From: an uncultured bacterium
Lineage (GTDB): Bacteria > Cyanobacteriota > Vampirovibrionia > Gastranaerophilales > Gastranaerophilaceae
Direction of reading: 5' to 3'
DNA: 51,797 nt
NCBI GenBank assembly: GCA_949035555.1
Contig: CAROLD010000012.1
Coordinates: forward strand, 1 to 51,797
Shown here: piece by piece, positions 1 through 8,558 of the stretch
Position numbering within the stretch: position 1 is the stretch's first letter
How the letters are laid out: each line of letters begins with the position of its first letter
Position numbers and translations under genes: made by a program
Notes under the pieces: model-generated
Database searches by the model: none
What the model was told of the DNA's origin: nothing
The model's input: only the letters and a program-made list of their open reading frames with translations

Positions 1-546
1 GCTCAAAATAAAGAAACAGAAGAAGAATATAACGAAACAATTAAAACAGTAGAAATTTATACAAAAAATCTTGAAACAGATAATGCCGAAGAGGTTAAAG
101 ATGAAAATTTACAAAAGCTGCCTGAACTAAGACCGCTTGATACAAAATCAGAAAATTTAACCGAAGATAACGAAATTATCCCACCAGATATCAAAGTTTC
201 TGCCGCGGCTTCAATTGAAGAAGATGATGAAAAACCTGCAAAAAAACAAAAGGTTAAAAAAGAAAAAATAAAAAAAGAGAAACCTGTTAAAGAAAAGAAA
301 GAAAAAAATCCAACAAAAGGATTTATTTTCTTACACGGACAAGACAAAAACACTATAAATGTAAATAACAATACACAAAAACAATTTCAAAATACAGAAT
401 TTGCACCGTTAGATCCTATAATTCCCCGGACAAGAGTAGAAGAAAATAATCAAAGATATAATTTTGCACCGCTTGATGCAATCCCTGTTCCATCCCTTGA
501 CGGAAGAGGGTATTCTATCCATAACTGGGGAGATACTAATTTATAA
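1..546 (+). CDS. C-terminal part of an unknown charged, low-complexity protein (5' truncated by the window edge)
   Basis: The first reading frame is open from base 1 to a TAA at 544-546 and has no start inside the window, so only the last 181 residues are visible. The chain is acidic at first, then has a Lys/Glu-rich stretch (about residues 78-100 of the fragment), then an Asn/Gln-rich tail. Two copies of a short motif FAPLD-(P/A)-I-x-P occur about 23 residues apart near the end, which suggests a small internal repeat. No catalytic motif or membrane segment is visible. Its TAA overlaps the ATG of the lipoate-type gene by one base (TAATG), so the two are probably translationally coupled. I do not recognise the family. 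The charged linker-like composition would suit a scaffold or envelope-associated protein, but that is only a guess. Confidence 0.75.
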   Translation, partial: AQNKETEEEYNETIKTVEIYTKNLETDNAEEVKDENLQKLPELRPLDTKSENLTEDNEIIPPDIKVSAAASIEEDDEKPAKKQKVKKEKIKKEKPVKEKKEKNPTKGFIFLHGQDKNTINVNNNTQKQFQNTEFAPLDPIIPRTRVEENNQRYNFAPLDAIPVPSLDGRGYSIHNWGDTNL

Positions 547-1199
547 TGATGAATTTCATACCATACAGCGTGCTTCCCGGCGCAGAAAACATGAAAATTG
601 ATGAAGAATTGTTGAATTCTGCAATCAACGAAAAACTTAATTATCCGATATTCCGTTTGTATGGGTGGGCACCTGCGTGCGTGTCTCTGGGCAGAAATCA
701 GAATGATAATTTTATAGATACCAAAGTTTTAAAATCTAAAGGGATTGATGTTGTAAGACGTTTAACTGGCGGCAGAGCACTTTTACACGATGATGAAATC
801 ACTTACAGCTTTATCTGCCCTGTTTCTTACCTCAAAAACGGAGAACATGTAGTTTCTTCATACAAAGAGATTTCACAAATTCTTATTGATAAATTTAAAA
901 CTATAGGAATTGATTTATCTTTTGGCGAATCAAAACCTGTAAAAACTGGTTTTGATTACTGTATGTTAATCTCAACCGGCGCAGATCTATGCTTTAACGG
1001 TAAAAAACTCATTGGTTCTGCTCAGTGCAGAAAAGCCGGGTATATATTACAGCACGGCTCTATTTTATACAATTTCGACGAAAACCTTATTGAAGAAATT
1101 TTTAATGAAAAAGTATCCACAGAAGAAATAACATGTATAAAAAAAATTAATCCATCATTGTCAAAACAGGATATAATTGATATACTAAGTAGGGAGTAA
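546..1199 (+). CDS. lipM: LipM-like octanoyltransferase / lipoate-protein ligase A family protein
   Basis: 217 residues with the BPL/LplA/LipB catalytic fold. The motif RRLTGGRALLHDDEITYSF lies at residues 71-89, and NGKKLIGSAQ...LQHGSIL spans about 151-174. In the LipM/LipL group an acyl-thioester Cys sits 15 residues before a pKa-lowering Lys. Here Cys139 and Lys154 have exactly that spacing, which argues for octanoyl transfer from octanoyl-ACP to lipoyl domains rather than ATP-dependent ligation. The protein is about 60 residues shorter than Bacillus LipM, mostly at the C-terminus. A second ATG directly follows the first, so the start could be three bases later. The ATG overlaps the stop of the upstream gene. 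No lipA or lipoylated-enzyme gene is in the window, so the ligase alternative stays open. Confidence 0.8.
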   Translation: MMNFIPYSVLPGAENMKIDEELLNSAINEKLNYPIFRLYGWAPACVSLGRNQNDNFIDTKVLKSKGIDVVRRLTGGRALLHDDEITYSFICPVSYLKNGEHVVSSYKEISQILIDKFKTIGIDLSFGESKPVKTGFDYCMLISTGADLCFNGKKLIGSAQCRKAGYILQHGSILYNFDENLIEEIFNEKVSTEEITCIKKINPSLSKQDIIDILSRE

Positions 1200-1203
1200 A
1201 TTT

Positions 1204-1962
1204 ATGTTAAAAAAAAGAAATGGTGAAATTACTGCATCACAAACCGCACTAATAATGGAAATTGTTATTCTTGTGCTGTTTGCACTCATTGCGGCACCAT
1301 TTTATACGTCTTACCAGAAAAGACTTGCTGTTAACACATACAAAGTTGTGTTTGCGGCACTGCAACAAGGACATAAAATGTACACACTGACGACTTCCGA
1401 AACTATGAATGTTTATAATACAAACTTAAGTGCCGAAGATTTTGCTAAAACCTATTTTACTCCCTATATGCAGATTAACAGTATGTGCGAAAAAGACCAG
1501 CATCAGTGCTGGCATACACCATACTACAAAGATTTAAAAAACAGAAAAATACAAAACCCGTCAACATACAGTATTATTCTTGCAAATAAATCAGTTCTTG
1601 GCTTTTCTAAAAATAAAGACGGGCTTATAAATATGATTGTTGATATCAATGGTAAAGCCGGTTCTAACAGACTTGGCAAAGATATATTTGTATTTTCATT
1701 TTATAATAATGAACTTAAACCTGACATTTGCGACAAATCCGTTTATAAAAAATTAGTCAATAACGGTCTTCACACAGGCGGCTATGATAAATGCGGAATT
1801 CCACAGGATGTATATGATTATGATGAATTGATTTCAAAAGAATTTTATGAAGCATGCAACAAAAAGGCTCCGACAGATTCTTTAGGACTTGGAACAGGTT
1901 CAGCTTGCGGCGCTTTGTTAAAAAATAATAACTGGGTAATGGACAAACAATATCCATGGTAG
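1204..1962 (+). CDS. Pilin-like secreted/membrane protein with non-canonical N-terminus
   Basis: 252 residues. A short basic head (MLKKRNGE) is followed by one hydrophobic helix at about residues 12-34, as in type IV pilins and pseudopilins, but the usual G-F-T-x-x-E cleavage signature is missing. The body holds a DINGKAGSNRLGKDIFVFSF stretch, matching the D-[IV]-N-G...G-x-D-x-F-x-F motif that also occurs in the canonical prepilin at 18229-18948. Several Cys residues (for example CEKDQHQC) suggest disulfides in an extracytoplasmic domain. It begins 4 bases after the LipM-like stop, with an AGGGAG ribosome-binding site. I infer a minor pilin or pseudopilin homologue that may not be processed by the standard prepilin peptidase. 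No direct evidence of secretion is available. Confidence 0.65.
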   Translation: MLKKRNGEITASQTALIMEIVILVLFALIAAPFYTSYQKRLAVNTYKVVFAALQQGHKMYTLTTSETMNVYNTNLSAEDFAKTYFTPYMQINSMCEKDQHQCWHTPYYKDLKNRKIQNPSTYSIILANKSVLGFSKNKDGLINMIVDINGKAGSNRLGKDIFVFSFYNNELKPDICDKSVYKKLVNNGLHTGGYDKCGIPQDVYDYDELISKEFYEACNKKAPTDSLGLGTGSACGALLKNNNWVMDKQYPW

Positions 1963-1996
1963 TATAATTCTAAAAACAAATGAAAAGGGATATCTT

Positions 1997-3001
1997 ATGG
2001 CAGGGAAAAATTTAAAAGCAATGATTATGGCAGCAGGCATGGGTTCCAGACTAGAACCTCTGACTTTGATGGTGCCAAAACCGTTGATCCCTGTTATGAA
2101 TACTCCGATTATGGATATTATCCTCACTCAGCTTGCTGATTTAGGGGTGAAAGATGTAATTTCTAATACTTACTATCTTTCAGAACAGATTATTGACAGA
2201 TATTCAAAAAATAAATTAGGAATACACTTTAATTACATAAAAGAAACCGAACTTTCAGGAACTGCGGGCGGAGTCAAAAAATGCCAGTTTTTCTTTGATG
2301 AAGGGGAAGATTTTATTGTTATGTCAGGAGATGTTTTAACAAATGCCGACATAAAAAAAGGTGTTGAAATTCACAAAAAATCCGGCGCGGTTGCAACTAT
2401 CGGGATAAAACAGATTGCTCATGAAAAAGTTTCACACTTCGGCGTTGTTGTAACTGATGAAAACGGATATATTACCGAATTTCAGGAAAAACCTTCAATT
2501 GAAGAGGCAAAAAGCAACTGCATAAACACAGGGATTTACATATTTAACTACAAAATATTTGACTACATTCCGGAAAATACATTCTACGACTTCGCAAAAA
2601 ATGTTTTTCCGCAATTACTTGACGAAAAATTGATAAATACATTTGAAGTAAATGAATACTGGAATGATATCGGCACAATTTCCCAATATAAACAATCCAT
2701 TCAGGATGTATTTAACGGTATTTGTAATATCAAACATTCAAAAGTAAAAGAAACAAATTTAGGCTCCTACATCTGCGGAAACACTAAAATACCCGAAACA
2801 GTCAGATTTATAGGGAATTCTGTTGTCGGAGACAACTGCAAACTCGGAGAATATATTAAACTTGAAAATTGTATTGTTCTAGACGGTGCTGAAATAAAAA
2901 CAGGTTCTGAACTCACTGATTGTATAATTATTCCTTCTTTAAACTCAGATTTTAAAAATACGAAATCTGTAGGGAATATAAAAACAGAAATTACTATCTA
3001 A
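1997..3001 (+). CDS. Sugar-1-phosphate nucleotidyltransferase (RfbA/ManC/GlmU-type)
   Basis: 334 residues. The N-terminal nucleotidyltransferase domain begins with AAGMGSRLEPLT (residues 12-23) and PKPLIPV (27-33), the signature for NTP binding and sugar-1-phosphate recognition. A Mg-binding SGD follows near residue 112, and EYWNDIGT near 220 is the usual end of the catalytic domain. The C-terminal 90 or so residues have hexapeptide-like repeats (GNSVVGDNCKLGEYIKLENC), suggesting a left-handed beta-helix. The family makes NDP-sugars for LPS, capsule or glycoprotein glycans. The exact base and sugar cannot be read from sequence alone, so no symbol is given. An AAAAGGGA ribosome-binding site precedes the ATG, and a perfect terminator hairpin follows directly. 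Confidence 0.85.
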   Translation: MAGKNLKAMIMAAGMGSRLEPLTLMVPKPLIPVMNTPIMDIILTQLADLGVKDVISNTYYLSEQIIDRYSKNKLGIHFNYIKETELSGTAGGVKKCQFFFDEGEDFIVMSGDVLTNADIKKGVEIHKKSGAVATIGIKQIAHEKVSHFGVVVTDENGYITEFQEKPSIEEAKSNCINTGIYIFNYKIFDYIPENTFYDFAKNVFPQLLDEKLINTFEVNEYWNDIGTISQYKQSIQDVFNGICNIKHSKVKETNLGSYICGNTKIPETVRFIGNSVVGDNCKLGEYIKLENCIVLDGAEIKTGSELTDCIIIPSLNSDFKNTKSVGNIKTEITI

Positions 3002-3050
3002 ACAAATAAGCGCGGAATTGAATTCCGCGCTTATTTGTTTTATTATTTTT
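3001..3050. terminator. Perfect bidirectional terminator hairpin after the nucleotidyltransferase gene
   Basis: Two 19-base arms (3001-3019 and 3021-3039) are perfectly complementary, start at the stop codon of the upstream gene, and are followed by a T-rich run. It would also serve transcription arriving from the minus strand, where a decayed coding fragment ends at 3043. Confidence 0.85.
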
Positions 3051-3213
3051 TTTCAAAAAATTTTATTCCTGCCTTTTTAAGTTTTTCTATAACAATATTT
3101 AAATTACGCGGATAATCAGTTGCGCCTTCTATTTTAATATTTATAGGAGTAAATGTTGCAGGCACACGATGTTCTGGATGTGAAATTATATCTCGAACGT
3201 CATTATATAAAAA
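3043..3213 (-). pseudogene. Decayed minus-strand coding fragment (C-terminal remnant, no credible start)
   Basis: Read on the minus strand from 3213 to the TAA at 3043-3045, this stretch encodes about 56 protein-like residues, including HPEHRVPATFTPINIKIEG and a Lys-rich end, YPRNLNIVIEKLKKAGIKFF. An in-frame stop at 3214-3216 and the lack of any ATG mean no full gene is present; the only alternative start is a GTG at 3165. Its stop abuts the bidirectional terminator that also serves the convergent nucleotidyltransferase, the arrangement expected for a once-functional convergent gene. I infer a degraded gene end. A short GTG-started peptide cannot be excluded. I do not recognise the family. 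The rest of 3215-3307 shows only AT-rich upstream sequence. Confidence 0.4.
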
Positions 3214-3307
3214 TTAAATTGTAACATTTTCGTAAACATGTGACAAAAATTTTTATTGTTTGATTTAGAATAAGTGTACAGCAGTTAATTAATTTAAATG
3301 GTGCGAA

Positions 3308-4051
3308 ATGAACATAGACTCAATTAAAAATTATCCCACAGGACTCATGCTCAAGCCTAACTCGAAGTACGGCATTGAGAACAGAGAAAAGAGTACGAGT
3401 GTGGCAGTGTGTAACAGAGAAAAAGTGAATAGAGGATATTATAGCGGTAGCTTTACGGGTTTGAACGGAGCTGCCGCTAAAGTTTCTGAAGGAACTTTAG
3501 ATAAAATCTTAAAACTTTGCGAAAAGCACACAGTCATCGCTCAAAACCTCGTAGCTCTGGTTTTAGCAGGTGTATTTAGACCAATTGCAATCATGTCTTT
3601 ACCTGGTAAGAAAAACAAAGAAGACAAAATTTACGCTTCCGGACACTCTATAGCTTCAGGGCTTATAGGTTTCGGATTTTCAAGTATTGTAATGTACCCT
3701 ATCGGCATAGCAGCTGAAAAAGTTTTGGACAGTGCAAAGAATAAATCCGGTAAATTTTTAACAGACAAATCTAAACAAATTTATGGAGTTAAAGATTTAG
3801 CACATTTGGGAGATTCTAAAGCTTTCGATAATATTTCAAGAATCTTCAAAATGGCACCTGATGTTTTATTCTTTGGTATTGCAAAAGCAATGCTTACAGT
3901 AGCTCTTATTCCACCTATTTTGAAATACGTTTTCGGAATAGAAAAAGGCAAAAAGAAAGATGCTCCTCAACAATCGCAAGAAAATACAACTCCGGCAGCT
4001 CAATCAATGCAAAAACCGGAGATGGATAAATTTGCAGGAGGTGTAAAATAA
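3308..4051 (+). CDS. Unknown membrane protein with Asn/Ser-rich N-terminus and FxG motif
   Basis: 247 residues. The first 60 are polar and end in SGSFTGLNG. Two hydrophobic segments (about residues 78-98 and 115-135) flank a short Lys/Asp loop, and a third lies at about 188-208, followed by a Lys-rich, Gln/Pro-rich hydrophilic tail. No catalytic motif is visible. The architecture, including a Lys/Glu/Asp-rich loop between the first two hydrophobic helices, resembles the next gene, whose ATG overlaps this stop (TAATG), so the pair is an operon and probably a diverged duplication. The N-terminal S-F-x-G element recurs in other proteins here. I do not recognise the family and cannot assign a function; an inner-membrane location is inferred. 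Confidence 0.7.
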   Translation: MNIDSIKNYPTGLMLKPNSKYGIENREKSTSVAVCNREKVNRGYYSGSFTGLNGAAAKVSEGTLDKILKLCEKHTVIAQNLVALVLAGVFRPIAIMSLPGKKNKEDKIYASGHSIASGLIGFGFSSIVMYPIGIAAEKVLDSAKNKSGKFLTDKSKQIYGVKDLAHLGDSKAFDNISRIFKMAPDVLFFGIAKAMLTVALIPPILKYVFGIEKGKKKDAPQQSQENTTPAAQSMQKPEMDKFAGGVK

Positions 4052-4833
4052 TGAACGTAACATTACAAACAAACAGATTTAATAATCAAGCATATAACAA
4101 TCCATACAGCAATAACAGAAGAGCCGGAATGTCATACAGCAAACCTTCATTTAGCGGTACAGTTCCGGTTCCGACCAAATCAAAATTGCTTTCACCTTTC
4201 ACTAATGCAATGGATAAATTCACTGATTGGCTTGCAAAAAACTATACAGCTAAACTTTACGAATCAAAATTTGCAGAATACCTTTCTAAGAAAACTGAAA
4301 ACCTTGATAAAATCGTAAACCACATGCAAGTTTTAGGTTCTGTTATTATTTCAGGAATGTATATGACTCAAACATTAAGAAATAATCAAATGGATGAAGA
4401 TAGAAAGAAAACCCTTGCTATTAACCAAGGATTGACTTTTGTTGCATCTACTATAGGATCTTATCTTGTTGACGGTGCACTTAATAAAAAATGGACAAAA
4501 TTAACTAATAAATATGCTATCAGCAGATCAGGTGAACCTAACTTAATGGAAAAACTTGCTGAATACAACAAAAAGTTAGAAGCTGAAGCAAAAGCTCTGG
4601 GCAATCCGTTCAAGAAAAAAGGTCTTATTGATATGTTCAAAGATGAAAAGAGCGGCTTCCACAACCCTAACCTTGCAAAGAAAATCAAAGGTATGGGTGT
4701 ACTTAAGTCACTTCTTGTATTTGGTACAATCTACAGATTTATTTCACCGGTTGCAGTCACTCCGGTTGCAAACTGGATTGGCGACAAATACCTTAGCCAC
4801 AAAAAAGAAGCTAAAGAAGCTAAACAATCATAA
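4051..4833 (+). CDS. Unknown membrane protein, partner/paralogue of the upstream gene
   Basis: 260 residues. The N-terminus is Asn-rich (NNQAYNNPYSNNRRAG) and ends in SKPSFSGTVPVP, an FxG element like its neighbour's. Hydrophobic segments lie at about residues 95-112 and 129-147, with a charged loop (MDEDRKK) between them, and another at about 222-240. The tail is Lys/Glu-rich (HKKEAKEAKQS). It is translationally coupled to the preceding gene by a one-base stop/start overlap. Both proteins are about 250 residues with the same order: polar FxG head, two close helices, a hydrophilic middle, a late helix and a basic tail. That supports a common origin and a possible heteromeric membrane complex (inference). 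No known domain is recognised. Confidence 0.7.
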   Translation: MNVTLQTNRFNNQAYNNPYSNNRRAGMSYSKPSFSGTVPVPTKSKLLSPFTNAMDKFTDWLAKNYTAKLYESKFAEYLSKKTENLDKIVNHMQVLGSVIISGMYMTQTLRNNQMDEDRKKTLAINQGLTFVASTIGSYLVDGALNKKWTKLTNKYAISRSGEPNLMEKLAEYNKKLEAEAKALGNPFKKKGLIDMFKDEKSGFHNPNLAKKIKGMGVLKSLLVFGTIYRFISPVAVTPVANWIGDKYLSHKKEAKEAKQS

Positions 4834-4850
4834 CTGCATCATACATATAA

Positions 4851-4883
4851 AAAGGCGCCGGTTGAAATTCAACCGGCGCCTTT
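4851..4883. terminator. Bidirectional terminator hairpin between convergent genes
   Basis: GC-rich arms 4851-4866 and 4868-4883 are perfectly complementary, with A and T runs on either side. They separate the membrane protein pair from the convergent secreted-protein gene. Confidence 0.85.
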
Positions 4884-4889
4884 AAATTA

Positions 4890-5375
4890 TTATAATTTTT
4901 GAGGCTTACAGAAATATGGATTATTTTGATATTTTGTCCATACAATATAGGCTTTATTACCTTTTATCGTCTGGGTTCCAACGGAAACATATTTGGTTGC
5001 ACCATTTTTTTCTTTAGTTTCGATAAAAGTTTCAAGTTCATATCTTTTGGCTTCTTTAGACTTATCTTTCATTGCTTCATAAATCTCATCGACTTGAATA
5101 GAAGGCAATGTACAATTAAGTTTATATCGACTATCTTTAGATTTAATCGTTTCTTCATATTTACACATACCGTTTCGCCAGCCTATAATTTTTCGAGTTG
5201 TAGTGAAGGTTTCTCCTTGATACTCAGAAACTGTTGTTTCTTCATAGGCATCGCAATCCTTAAAATTATTTATAAATCCTTTTGAAAACTTAGCATATTC
5301 AGCTGCAAAAACACAAGATAAACCTGCTGCAACCGCAATTATTAACCCAAGAGCTAATGTGAAAACTTTTTTCAT
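4890..5375 (-). CDS. Small secreted protein of unknown function
   Basis: 161 residues with a classical signal peptide: basic MKK, a hydrophobic core (about residues 4-22), and a likely signal peptidase I site after FAA near residue 25. The mature part is about 136 residues and rich in Lys, Thr and Glu, with four Cys (in NFKDCDAYEE, NGMCKYEE, KLNCTLP and YFCKP) that could form two disulfides. It looks like a small soluble periplasmic domain, but I do not recognise the family. An AAGGGAG ribosome-binding site precedes the ATG. It is transcribed alone, with a bidirectional terminator 3' of it and about 280 bases of non-coding DNA upstream. Confidence 0.75.
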   Translation of the reverse strand: MKKVFTLALGLIIAVAAGLSCVFAAEYAKFSKGFINNFKDCDAYEETTVSEYQGETFTTTRKIIGWRNGMCKYEETIKSKDSRYKLNCTLPSIQVDEIYEAMKDKSKEAKRYELETFIETKEKNGATKYVSVGTQTIKGNKAYIVWTKYQNNPYFCKPQKL

Positions 5376-5592
5376 ACCTTTTCTCCCTTCATAATTCTAT
5401 ATTTAACATTATAACAAAAATTCATATTTAGTAAAATACATTGCAAAATCGTTAATATTTCATGGGCAATCAACAAGAAGATGTAGAATTAAAAATAGAA
5501 ATCTCATTAGTTTGTATGATTACAAAATTTTTGAAAATGGTAACATAACAATATACTCCTTAGAGACTAAGATACACATATCCCTAATCAAC

Positions 5593-5623
5593 AGCTATGC
5601 ACCTCAGTACATAGCTTTTTTTT
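5593..5623 (+). terminator. Rho-independent terminator in the 5376-5657 intergenic region
   Basis: AGCTATG (5593-5599) and CATAGCT (5610-5616) form a 7-bp stem with a 10-base loop, followed by eight T residues. There is no annotated plus-strand gene before it, only a weak 28-codon ORF at 5462-5548 without a ribosome-binding site. It therefore either ends a small RNA or attenuates transcription into the helicase gene starting 35 bases downstream. Confidence 0.6.
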
Positions 5624-5657
5624 ATGCTAAAATATAATAAATTCATGGAGTCAAAAT

Positions 5658-8558
5658 ATGTTATATTATACGGATTTACATATCCATTCGAAATATTCAA
5701 GAGCGACTAGCAAAAGCTGTAATCTTGAAGAACTTGCCATTTGGGCTAAGAAAAAAGGATTAAGCTTAATTTCAACAGGTGATTTTACACATCCTGCTTG
5801 GTTTGCCGAAATTCAAGAAAAACTTGTCCCGTCTGATGACGGAACATTCAGACTTCGCCCTGAAATTGAGAAAGAAATTTTTAAGGGTGAAACTCCTGTG
5901 AAATTTATTTTATCCGTCGAAATCTCTACAATTTATAAAAAATGGGACAAAACCAGAAAAGTTCACCATGTTTGTTTTGTACCTGATTTAGATGCGGCAC
6001 AAAATTTCAGACAAAAGCTGGATGCGATTGGAAATATTAAATCTGACGGCAGACCGATACTAGGTTTGGATTCAAGAAATCTGCTTGAAACTGTACTTGA
6101 ATCAGGTGAGAATTCTTATATAATTCCTGCCCACATTTGGACCCCATGGTTTTCAGTATTAGGTTCAAAATCAGGATTTGACAGTATTGAAGATTGTTAT
6201 GGAGACTTAGCGGAACACATTTTTGCAGTAGAAACAGGACTGTCCTCAGACCCTGAAATGAACTGGCACGTATCAAAGCTCGACAAATTCAGACTTGTAT
6301 CAAATTCTGATGCGCACTCACCCTCAAAACTTGCAAGAGAAGCAACCGTATTCAATAAAGCACCTGATTATTACAGCATAATGAATGCACTAAAAACAGG
6401 CGACGGATACGAAGGAACTGTCGAATTCTTTCCGGAAGAAGGCAAATACCACGAAGACGGACACCGCAAATGCAATGTCTGCCTGACACCTGAAGAGACG
6501 AAAAAACTCGGCGGAATTTGCCCTGTTTGCGGAAAACCTATGACCATAGGTGTTTCATATAGAGTAAACGAACTTTCTGATAGAACAGAAATAATTACAC
6601 CTCCAGAAACTGCGGGGAATGTATATAGTCTGGTTCCGCTGCAGGAAATAATTTCGGAAATCATGCAGGTAGGACCTTCCAGCAAATCAGTAACAATGGA
6701 ATACGAAAAAATGATAAACAAATTCGGCTCTGAACTCGCAATACTACAAGATATTCCGACTGATGAAATCTCAAAACAATCAACTCTTCTGGGGGAAGCA
6801 ATAACCAGACTGCGCGCTGGCAAAGTTATTAAACATGCCGGTTACGACGGAGAATATGGTGTTATCAGATTATTTGAGGATAATGAACTTGTCAAAAAAG
6901 GGGCAATAAACCTTAAATTAAAACTGGATTTACCGGCTACAGCAAAAAAAACGCCCAAATATGAGCAAGTTGAAATAAAACCTCTTCAAAAAGAAGCCAA
7001 AACACATAATAAAAAATACGGGTTAGATGAATTCCAGCAAGCCGCCGTAGAAAATCCTTCACCAAAGCTTCTTATTATTGCAGGTCCCGGTTCAGGTAAA
7101 ACAACAGTATTAACAAATCGTATTGCATATTTGATAAACGAACAAAATGTCGCACCGCAAAACTGCCTTGCAATAACATTTACACGCCGCGCCGCAAACG
7201 AAATGCATGAAAGACTTTCAAAGCTCTTAAAAAGCGGTGCTGATTTGATAAATATTTCAACCTTTCACGCATTATGCTACTCGATTTTAAAAGAAAATTA
7301 CCAACTTGCAGGGGTTGATGAAAACTTTATCGTAATGAGCGAGAAAGAAAAAGAAATGTGCAAGGATTTACAACTGCTTGAAAACGCGCTTTCTTTTGAC
7401 GATTTAATAACCTTCACAGTAAAACTTTTATCAGAAAATGATGCTATTTTAAACAAATACCGCGAAGGTTTTAAATACGTATCAGTTGATGAATATCAAG
7501 ACATTGATGAAAACCAGTATAAACTTATAAGATTGCTGGTTCCTGAGACAGGAAATATATTTGTAATAGGCGACCCTAATCAGGCAATTTACGGATTCCG
7601 CGGCGGAGATGCAAAATTTTTCAACAATTTTACAGCTGATTATCCAAACGCTCAAATAATTAACTTAAAAAACAATTACCGCTCTACAAACAGTATTGTT
7701 GATGCATCAAACCAGATGATAAATTCGTTTAATATTGTATCTGTTTACGATAAACCGCACGAAAAAATTACAATCCACACCGCGCCGACTGATAAGGCAG
7801 AAGCTGAATTTGCGGCAAGTACAATTGAAAGACTTATCGGCGGACACAATTTCTTTTCAATTGATTCTGAAAGAACTTCAGGAGAAGATTATAATTATTC
7901 ATTCTCAGATTTCGCAATACTCTACCGCACATCAACTCAGCTTCCTCCGATAATTGATGCGCTAAAAAGAACCGGAATGCCTTATGTAAATCTCTCAAAC
8001 GACTTGCTTATTGATAAAAAAATATTCAGAGAATTCTTGAATAAATTAATTTCCGATGAGGATTTAAATGCACAAATTGAAAAACTTTCCGCTGAATACA
8101 AAGAAACTATTGAAGATTACATTTTAAAATACATTTCTGAGTTAGCACAAAAATCCGACAATATTAATGAATTTATTCACCAAGTTTCATTGTTGACAGA
8201 AGCAGACACTCTTGATAAAAGAGCTGACAGAATTACTCTCATGACACTACACGCTTCAAAAGGACTTGAGTTCAAATGTGTATTTATTGTCGGCTTAGAA
8301 AACGGTATTCTTCCGCTTTACCGAGCAAAAACCAAAGAAGAAATGGAAGAAGAAAGACGGCTTTTATATGTTGGAATGACAAGGGCTAAAGAACGTCTGT
8401 TTTTATCTCATGCACAAAAACGACGCTGGCTTGGAACTTTACAAAACCTTCCGACTTCAGAATTTCTGGAAAAGATAAAAGAAGATTTACTCAAACTAAG
8501 TAAATTTGACAAAGAATATAAAAAAGAGGATAATTCTGAACAATTAAGCTTGTTTTAA
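5658..8558 (+). CDS. PHP (endonuclease Q-like) - UvrD/Rep superfamily 1 helicase fusion
   Basis: 966 residues. The N-terminal 420 or so form a PHP metallo-phosphoesterase domain with metal motifs DLHIHS (6-11), GDFTHP (41-46), AHIWTPWF (158-165) and SNSDAHSP (215-222). A Cys4 zinc knuckle follows (C272, C275, C288, C291). This order matches the endonuclease Q family, which nicks DNA at deaminated bases. From about 455 there is a compact SF1A helicase: Walker A AGPGSGKT (475-482), DEYQDID (about 612), GDPNQAIYGFRGG (about 638), MTLHASKGLEFK (about 861) and RRLLYVGMTRAKERL near the end. The helicase part is about 510 residues, against about 720 in UvrD, implying a reduced 2B region. Fusing lesion nicking to unwinding suggests a self-contained repair enzyme (inference). 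The gene end overlaps the convergent glycosyltransferase by 15 bases. Confidence 0.9.
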   Translation: MLYYTDLHIHSKYSRATSKSCNLEELAIWAKKKGLSLISTGDFTHPAWFAEIQEKLVPSDDGTFRLRPEIEKEIFKGETPVKFILSVEISTIYKKWDKTRKVHHVCFVPDLDAAQNFRQKLDAIGNIKSDGRPILGLDSRNLLETVLESGENSYIIPAHIWTPWFSVLGSKSGFDSIEDCYGDLAEHIFAVETGLSSDPEMNWHVSKLDKFRLVSNSDAHSPSKLAREATVFNKAPDYYSIMNALKTGDGYEGTVEFFPEEGKYHEDGHRKCNVCLTPEETKKLGGICPVCGKPMTIGVSYRVNELSDRTEIITPPETAGNVYSLVPLQEIISEIMQVGPSSKSVTMEYEKMINKFGSELAILQDIPTDEISKQSTLLGEAITRLRAGKVIKHAGYDGEYGVIRLFEDNELVKKGAINLKLKLDLPATAKKTPKYEQVEIKPLQKEAKTHNKKYGLDEFQQAAVENPSPKLLIIAGPGSGKTTVLTNRIAYLINEQNVAPQNCLAITFTRRAANEMHERLSKLLKSGADLINISTFHALCYSILKENYQLAGVDENFIVMSEKEKEMCKDLQLLENALSFDDLITFTVKLLSENDAILNKYREGFKYVSVDEYQDIDENQYKLIRLLVPETGNIFVIGDPNQAIYGFRGGDAKFFNNFTADYPNAQIINLKNNYRSTNSIVDASNQMINSFNIVSVYDKPHEKITIHTAPTDKAEAEFAASTIERLIGGHNFFSIDSERTSGEDYNYSFSDFAILYRTSTQLPPIIDALKRTGMPYVNLSNDLLIDKKIFREFLNKLISDEDLNAQIEKLSAEYKETIEDYILKYISELAQKSDNINEFIHQVSLLTEADTLDKRADRITLMTLHASKGLEFKCVFIVGLENGILPLYRAKTKEEMEEERRLLYVGMTRAKERLFLSHAQKRRWLGTLQNLPTSEFLEKIKEDLLKLSKFDKEYKKEDNSEQLSLF

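Noticed and set aside
4628..4885. 85-codon plus-strand frame within the 4051-4833 gene
   Set aside because: It is a different frame of a well-supported gene, runs through the terminator hairpin and has no ribosome-binding site.
5462..5548. 28-codon plus-strand ORF before the PHP-helicase gene
   Set aside because: No recognisable ribosome-binding site or protein features; listed only as background to the orphan terminator.
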